Part shown: positions 44,675 to 49,815 of the stretch, piece after piece | Numbering within the stretch: the first letter of the stretch is position 1 | Layout: every line of letters begins with the position of its first letter | The notes under the pieces: model-generated | Database searches by the model: none | Told to the model about the DNA's origin: nothing | The model's input: only the letters and a program-made list of their open reading frames with translations | Program-made: the position numbers and the translations under genes | DNA from: Lingula anatina | Lineage: Eukaryota; Brachiopoda; Lingulata; Lingulida; Lingulidae | Length of the DNA stretch: 49,815 nt | Direction: 5' to 3' | Assembly: GCF_001039355.2 (NCBI RefSeq) | Contig: NW_019775824.1 | Location: forward strand, 428,379-478,193

Positions 44675-45125
44675 GTTAGATACGGTGGCGTTGGTGAAAT
44701 ACGTAACACCTAGTTCGGCTTATTGCGTATTAATGTTGATTATTCCGCCTCTGTTATCATCTGTACGCATCCACCACTGACATTAAAAAATCAAAACACA
44801 TTTATATTAAAATATGTGTAATTATTTAAATAACATGGCATGATTTAGTTTTAGTTCGCACTCAAGTGAAAAAGCTTCCACAAAAGAAACGCACACAAAG
44901 CTTCAACACCCCCTTGCTGCTCAAGGGGACTTTCATTCAGTAAAATACATTACTGAATCATTGTGCAGTCAAACACAAACGCTAGTTTTAACACATCCAC
45001 CCATCCGCCCATACATACATACATACATACATACAGAAACACGTTCGGATACAACTAAAAACGTGTGCATACATTAATTTACATACACTGTAACAAACGC
45101 AGATTTTGTTTTTGTGCAAAGCATT
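44675..45125 (+). pseudogene. Decayed VWA intron remnant lacking exon 2
   Basis: Follows VWA intron 1 (GGTGAAATACG, TTCGGCT, CACATTTATATT, AAACGCACA.CAAAGCTT, CCTTGCTGCTC), then jumps at about 44938 to sequence found just after exon 2 (AAAATACATTACTGAAT) and intron 2 (CATACATA, ACACGTTCGGATACA, AAAAACGTGTGCATACATTA, GTTTTTGTGCAAAGCATTA). Exon 2 has been deleted. The match ends near 45125. Confidence 0.8.
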
Positions 45126-45821
45126 ATGCCCCTATTTCAAACAGACCACGAGTCCCACGAATCGCCAGGAATTGATAAATTTCAGGATCCGTGGTTGAAT
45201 CGTAATCAGTTCGTGAAGTTCTTAACAGATTCGTATATATTCGTAGTCAGTACTTGCAACTCTTGATCAATAACGTCACGTCTCCAAACGGGTCATAGAA
45301 CGCGCCCGGGCATAAATCCAAGGTTTAAGGCGTGTTTAAGTTGAACCGATCTTTCTTGGTCTGAACCTCATACGTTGAGCACAGGTGGTAAGAAACCACG
45401 AGGTGCGCTAGTAGTCTGTTACGTAAATGTTGAAATCCCCACAGTGTGATTTTGTGTAGTATTTTAATGGGGTTCTGATATAAGAGGGTACAATGTAGTA
45501 ACAAACCAGAAGGGCCAACCTAACTTATTTGTGAATGCCGGACGGTCTCCTAGCAGTAAACGGTCTAATTTAGGAACGCGCAAGTTATTTGTTTCCTCGT
45601 ATCTATGGCGTTATGAGCTGTCTGATGTCCTTGAATATATGAATAATTTTTGAATTGATGTCTTCTTGGAAGAAAAACCCCTAACAACAGAACCTGGTAC
45701 AGCCTTTGTAAAAAGTAAATAGAATTAAGATGTCTAAAAATAAACACGAAGTTGAGTTTGAGGTAACCAATTGATATACATTTCAAACTTTAAGCTTCAC
45801 TATCTATCCTGTTCAGCCGCC

Positions 45822-48800
45822 ATGGAACATTTTTTGGTGCTGGCAGTGGTGACAGGTAAGTGTTTTGTCTCATCATTTTAGCTATTTAACTTAATATATA
45901 TATGGTATTGAAATACATGTATATACATATGCGTACTTTCTCTCTCTCTCACTCTCTCTCATAAATGTGTTTAATAAATACATAAGCATTGATCACACAC
46001 TACACCGAATAGTGTACCGGTATATTAACAGCAAAGACATGTGTCAGAAGTAACGACTAACGACTGACTTTTTCATTCATTTTTTTTTTTTTTTTTTTTG
46101 CTATCTTGCAATTTGCCAAAGCCTTCACTCAGATTTTTATTTTAAATCCTCGTTCTTCCCTAGCCTTCACCCTGCCGACTTCCCAAGCCGTGTTCGACTG
46201 TTCCGGGAAGAAGGACTACTTCTACAAAGACGATGTCAGCTGTATCAAATACTACGAGTGTCGCTACGGGCAGCTGGTGGGGACGTACTCCTGCTCACTG
46301 GGGTATTTCTTCTCTCAGGATGCTGTGGGTGGCATCTCGGCTACCAGGCTCATAGAGGACGGGGTGTGTACCCTTCACGGTGGGTATATATAGACAGTCT
46401 TCCTGTGACCTTGAATTTGACCTTCTTTTTTACCATGAACTGCAGTTTGCAAAATTTCTGTCCTTTAAATCTCTAAAACTGACAGAGATATGCCCATAAG
46501 TACTATTGAACCCGAATAAGAACTCATATATTGACAGTCTTCCTGTGACATTAAATTTAACCTTTGGCCTTCTTTTTACCATGAACAAAAGTTTGCAAAA
46601 ATTTCCGTCCCTTATGTCTCTAAAACTGGCAGAGATATGCCCATAATTACTGTTGAACCTGAATGAAACTCATAAATTGACAGTCTTCCTGCAAACTTGA
46701 ACTTGACCTTTGACTTACTTTTCACCATTACGCCGCACTTTACAAATTTTCAAGCACTTATATTTACTATTGAACTTGGATGGGAAGTCTTATATTCACA
46801 GTCTTACTGCAACCTTGGATTTGACCTTTTACTTTTCGCCACGATTATGTTATAAATTGTAATTTTCTACAAAAAATTGAGAACTCTTGTCCACTGCATT
46901 TTGTAGAACTGTTCATATAAAAAGTTTAAAAGTGTGGTGAAATACATGATCATATACAATCTTATGCAATTAACTATACATTTATACCGTACATACTAGA
47001 CCTGCGTATAAATTCACCGCACCTTGTTTACAGGATACCGTGCTGGCATGGCGCCCGAAGGACCTTTTATTTGTCCGCGAGCTGGCATGTTTGCTGTCGT
47101 CAAAAACTGCTCCCTGTACATCTTCTGTAACCGCGCAGACGTGGAGGGGAACACTCTGCAGTGTTCGGAACAGTTCTTCTTCAACGAGACCATGGGATCT
47201 TGTCGCTGGCGAGGCCACTTCAAAGACTGCCTTAGAGATGGGACTCGGATCACGTCAACACCACATCCAAGTTAGTGAACAGAACTGGTTTAATTTTCAT
47301 ACATTTCCTGTTTATATGTTTACAAACGATGTACTAATATATATATATCCCGTTATCTGCATTATCATTTATCTGAACAGTGAAATTGTCGTCTCTGATG
47401 ATTTTTTGCAGTCCAAGCGTGTTAAGTTTCTCGTTATGAACATTATCCTTGCAGCATATGTTGAAATATTAAAAGTCTGGTTATACACTGAAATACTGTA
47501 AATCCAAATTGATGGTAAAACATCTTACAATCTAAAAGTAAATGGGATTCAATAGTTCTGGCGATGTGTTTCTATATCCAAGACTGCAGATATTTTGTTG
47601 ACTAGAGCAAAGGCTTGCGAACTAAAAAAATCCAACACATACAAAACATATTGCAAACACAAAGGAACGATATGATCAAGTAATGCACATGAAACTTGAT
47701 ATTTGTACCCACTGAAAAGATCAATTCATTGCTTTGCCATAGTGTCGATGTTAGTTTTTAAAAATAACTTGCAAACTTAAAAAATTCTTAAGAATAAACT
47801 AACCGACTAACCAACTTACATGTACTAACAAATAAACAAACAAATGAGCAGATAAATAGACTTGTGGATTTTTTTTTTTTTTTTTTTTTTGCAAGTAATA
47901 AGCAATCTATTGGTATTGAACATTGCGGGATAATGCAATCTTTTAGATGTCACACACTGTTATTTTAACGCTAATAATTGCACCTTCCATTCTTTGTACA
48001 GCAACCACGCCGAGGCCTACACAATGGAACCCCTGGCAAAGAACAACAAAAAGAATTACTACCACGCGTGCTCCGACCACCACGGGAAAACCTTGCTTTA
48101 AAGAAGGCTTAAAGACTGTGGACATTGAAGACTGCAGCGGCTTCTATATCTGCATCAATTTGGCTTGGGTTCGATACCAGTGCCCGCCATTGTTGATGTA
48201 TAACATTAAGACGGGCGCCTGCCAGTGGGATGTGTTGGTGGACACGTGCGACAAAGGGAAGTTTATATGGACAACAACAACAACAAAAGTGACATCGACC
48301 ACAACTCTAGGTAATAGAAGAAAAACTGGGGAAGGTCTCCGCACTGAGTCTTCCGTAAAAAAAACTCTTTCTTATCACGATGGCGGGCCTGTTATTATTA
48401 GAAATTACCATTCTTATTCACTACGGCGTTAAATCTGTCAACGATCATATCAGTTTGAATGAAATATTTGTTGAACAAATGAAACTTGCTTTTACAGCTC
48501 CTCTTTTCAATTAAGTTCACAAGTTTGGCCACAAAAACATGATCAAATGCCACTGGGGCTTAATTATACCCTGTCAACAATAATTCACCAAAACCAGACC
48601 TACAGATTATGCCACCGCACCTATTTTACAGGATACCGTGCCGACATGGCACCCGAACGAGCTTTCACCTGTCCGCGAGCTGGCATCTTTGCTGTAGCCA
48701 AGAATTGCTCCCTGTTCAGTATCTGTGACCGCGCGGACGTGGAGGGGAGTATTCTGCAGTGCCCGGATCAGTTCTTCTTCAACGAGACCATGGGATCTTG

Positions 48801-49599
48801 TCGCTGGCGAGGCCTCTTCAAAGACTGTCTTAGAGATGGGACTCGGATCACGTCAACCTCACCTCCAAGTTAGTAAACAAAACCGACTGATTTTTTAAAA
48901 TACATTTTCTTATATAAAATTTTACAAACATTGAACTAAAATATACATACCTTGTTACCTGCATTATCGTTTATCTGACTGTTGAATTGTTTTAATGATC
49001 GTATATGATGATTTTTGTGCAGTCCAACCGTGTTAAGTTTCATGTTATGAACGTCATCCTTATTGTATATGTTACCATGTAGATACTTTCACCTTTAAAA
49101 TCAAAGCTGACATTTTAAAAGTCTGGTTATACATGTACACTAAAAGACTGTAAATCCAAATTGATGGTAAAATAGTCTACAATCTAGAAGTTAATGTGAC
49201 ACAGTAGCCGCAGCAATTTAAGACCTGCAGATATACAGTACAGTGTTGCAATACTTTGTGACCTGGTTGGCTGCAGAAATTAATGAGCACTCTATTGGTA
49301 TTACGGAAAGACTTGACCCTGTAAAAGACACAGACACAAGCCTTGCTTTAAAGTAGGCTTAAAAACTGTGGACACTAAAGACTGCAGAGGCTTCTATATC
49401 TGCAACTTTTTGGTCTGGGTTCGATACCAGTACCCACCATTGTTGATGTATAACAATAACACCGGTGTCTGCCAGTGGGATGTGTTGGTGGACACGTGAG
49501 ACGAAGGGCAATTTATATGGAAAACAACAACCACGGCAACAGTGGCACCTGTAACAAATCAAGGTATTAGGAAGACGACCGACGAATTGCGAATGTAAA
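45822..49599 (+). pseudogene. Second, decaying CBM14 array gene (5' part; runs off the window)
   Basis: Exons homologous to the gene at 32013: 45822-45855, 46164-46379 (a), 47034-47270 (b), 48002-48310 (c), 48632-48868 (b'), and a defective c' at about 49339-49572. The signal peptide and the first five exons are open and in phase. Domain a has lost its fifth cysteine (AVGGIS where the paralog has SVGCIP). In c' the acceptor and 5' part of the exon are deleted, and intron sequence GACACAGACAC runs straight into CTTGCTTTAAAG. One cysteine is Tyr (RYQYPP) and the last cysteine codon is TGA at 49497-49499. No ZP exons are in the window. Transcription of the first domains is possible, but a full product through c' is not. 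Confidence 0.75.
46391..46840 (+). repeat. ~130-base minisatellite, about three units
   Basis: Same unit as 32563-32850 (GACAGTCTTCCTG, TTTGACCTT, GGCAGAGATATGCCC), with one more copy here. Confidence 0.8.
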
Positions 49600-49699
49600 T
49601 TACGTCCGTAGACTTTGTTAAATAGACTCCTAAATCATAAATATTGAAGACTGCTTACATGTACAGTCAAGTAAAAAGAAATGTAACACTCAGTTTTGG

Positions 49700-49704
<5 letters not shown>

Positions 49705-49749
<45 letters not shown>

Positions 49750-49815
49750 GGGGGGGGGGGGGGGGAGAAAAATTTTTTTTTTTGAGTTCCGCCGGTTTTT
49801 TTTATTTTTTTTTTG
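49705..49815. repeat. Poly-T/poly-G/poly-T tail at window end
   Basis: About 40 or more T, about 17 G, then further T-rich sequence. It has no coding content and looks like homopolymer or low-quality contig-end sequence. Confidence 0.85.

Noticed and set aside
44568-44780. Dynein-VWA fusion protein
   Set aside because: The dynein and VWA parts are in different frames, the donor is altered and there is no start context; it is a relic.
49705-49815. T-rich and G-rich end as a possible telomere
   Set aside because: Homopolymers, not a TTAGGG-type repeat; more likely low-quality contig end.

Overview
The window is animal nuclear DNA. Genes are split by many short AT-rich introns with GT..AG borders, and there are abundant microsatellites, foldback elements and exon-phase-matched extracellular modules. 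The gene content (axonemal dynein, secreted VWA protein, chitin-binding/ZP membrane protein) and the repeat style suggest a marine invertebrate, probably a lophotrochozoan such as a mollusc. I cannot fix the species. All recognised genes lie on the + strand. I saw no tRNA, rRNA, CRISPR or prokaryotic features.

Layout. (1) 1-13657: the last 26 exons, about 1,790 codons, of an outer-arm axonemal dynein heavy chain of the DNAH5/DNAH8 type. The reading frame is intact from AAA4 through stalk, microtubule-binding domain, AAA5, AAA6 and C-terminal domain. (2) 13658-18000: 3' flank and intergenic DNA. (3) 18042-30920: a family of small secreted single-VWA-domain proteins. There are two intact four-exon genes, each encoding 220 residues (18138-22795 and 26048-27840), and two broken or partial copies (24900-25764, 29487-29885). 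Several foldback elements and a Tc1/mariner-like end lie among them. (4) 32013-42991: a large modular gene encoding a signal peptide, five chitin-binding type-2 (CBM14/peritrophin-A) domains joined by Thr/Pro-rich linkers, a complete ZP domain, a furin-like site, a transmembrane helix and a short tail. Its last third is present twice, separated by a single N. (5) 44524-45125: a decayed relic in which a piece of dynein last exon abuts a piece of VWA exon 1. (6) 45275-49600: a second, decaying copy of the 5' half of the chitin-binding gene, cut by the window end, which is low-complexity poly-T/poly-G.

How it fits together. The order dynein tail - VWA - CBM14 occurs twice (13.3-36 kb and 44.5-49.6 kb), so the second array looks like an old segmental duplication condensed by deletions. 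Three further pairs of nearly identical segments each meet at a single N (25797, 29027, 38951). These may be recent tandem duplications or two haplotypes placed end to end in the assembly. If they are haplotypes, the real locus is one intact VWA-2 gene and one complete 823-residue CBM14x5-ZP-TM gene. Chitin-binding modules on a ZP-polymerising membrane protein suggest an apical or cuticular extracellular matrix component. A secreted VWA adhesion protein next door could be a partner, but that is inference.
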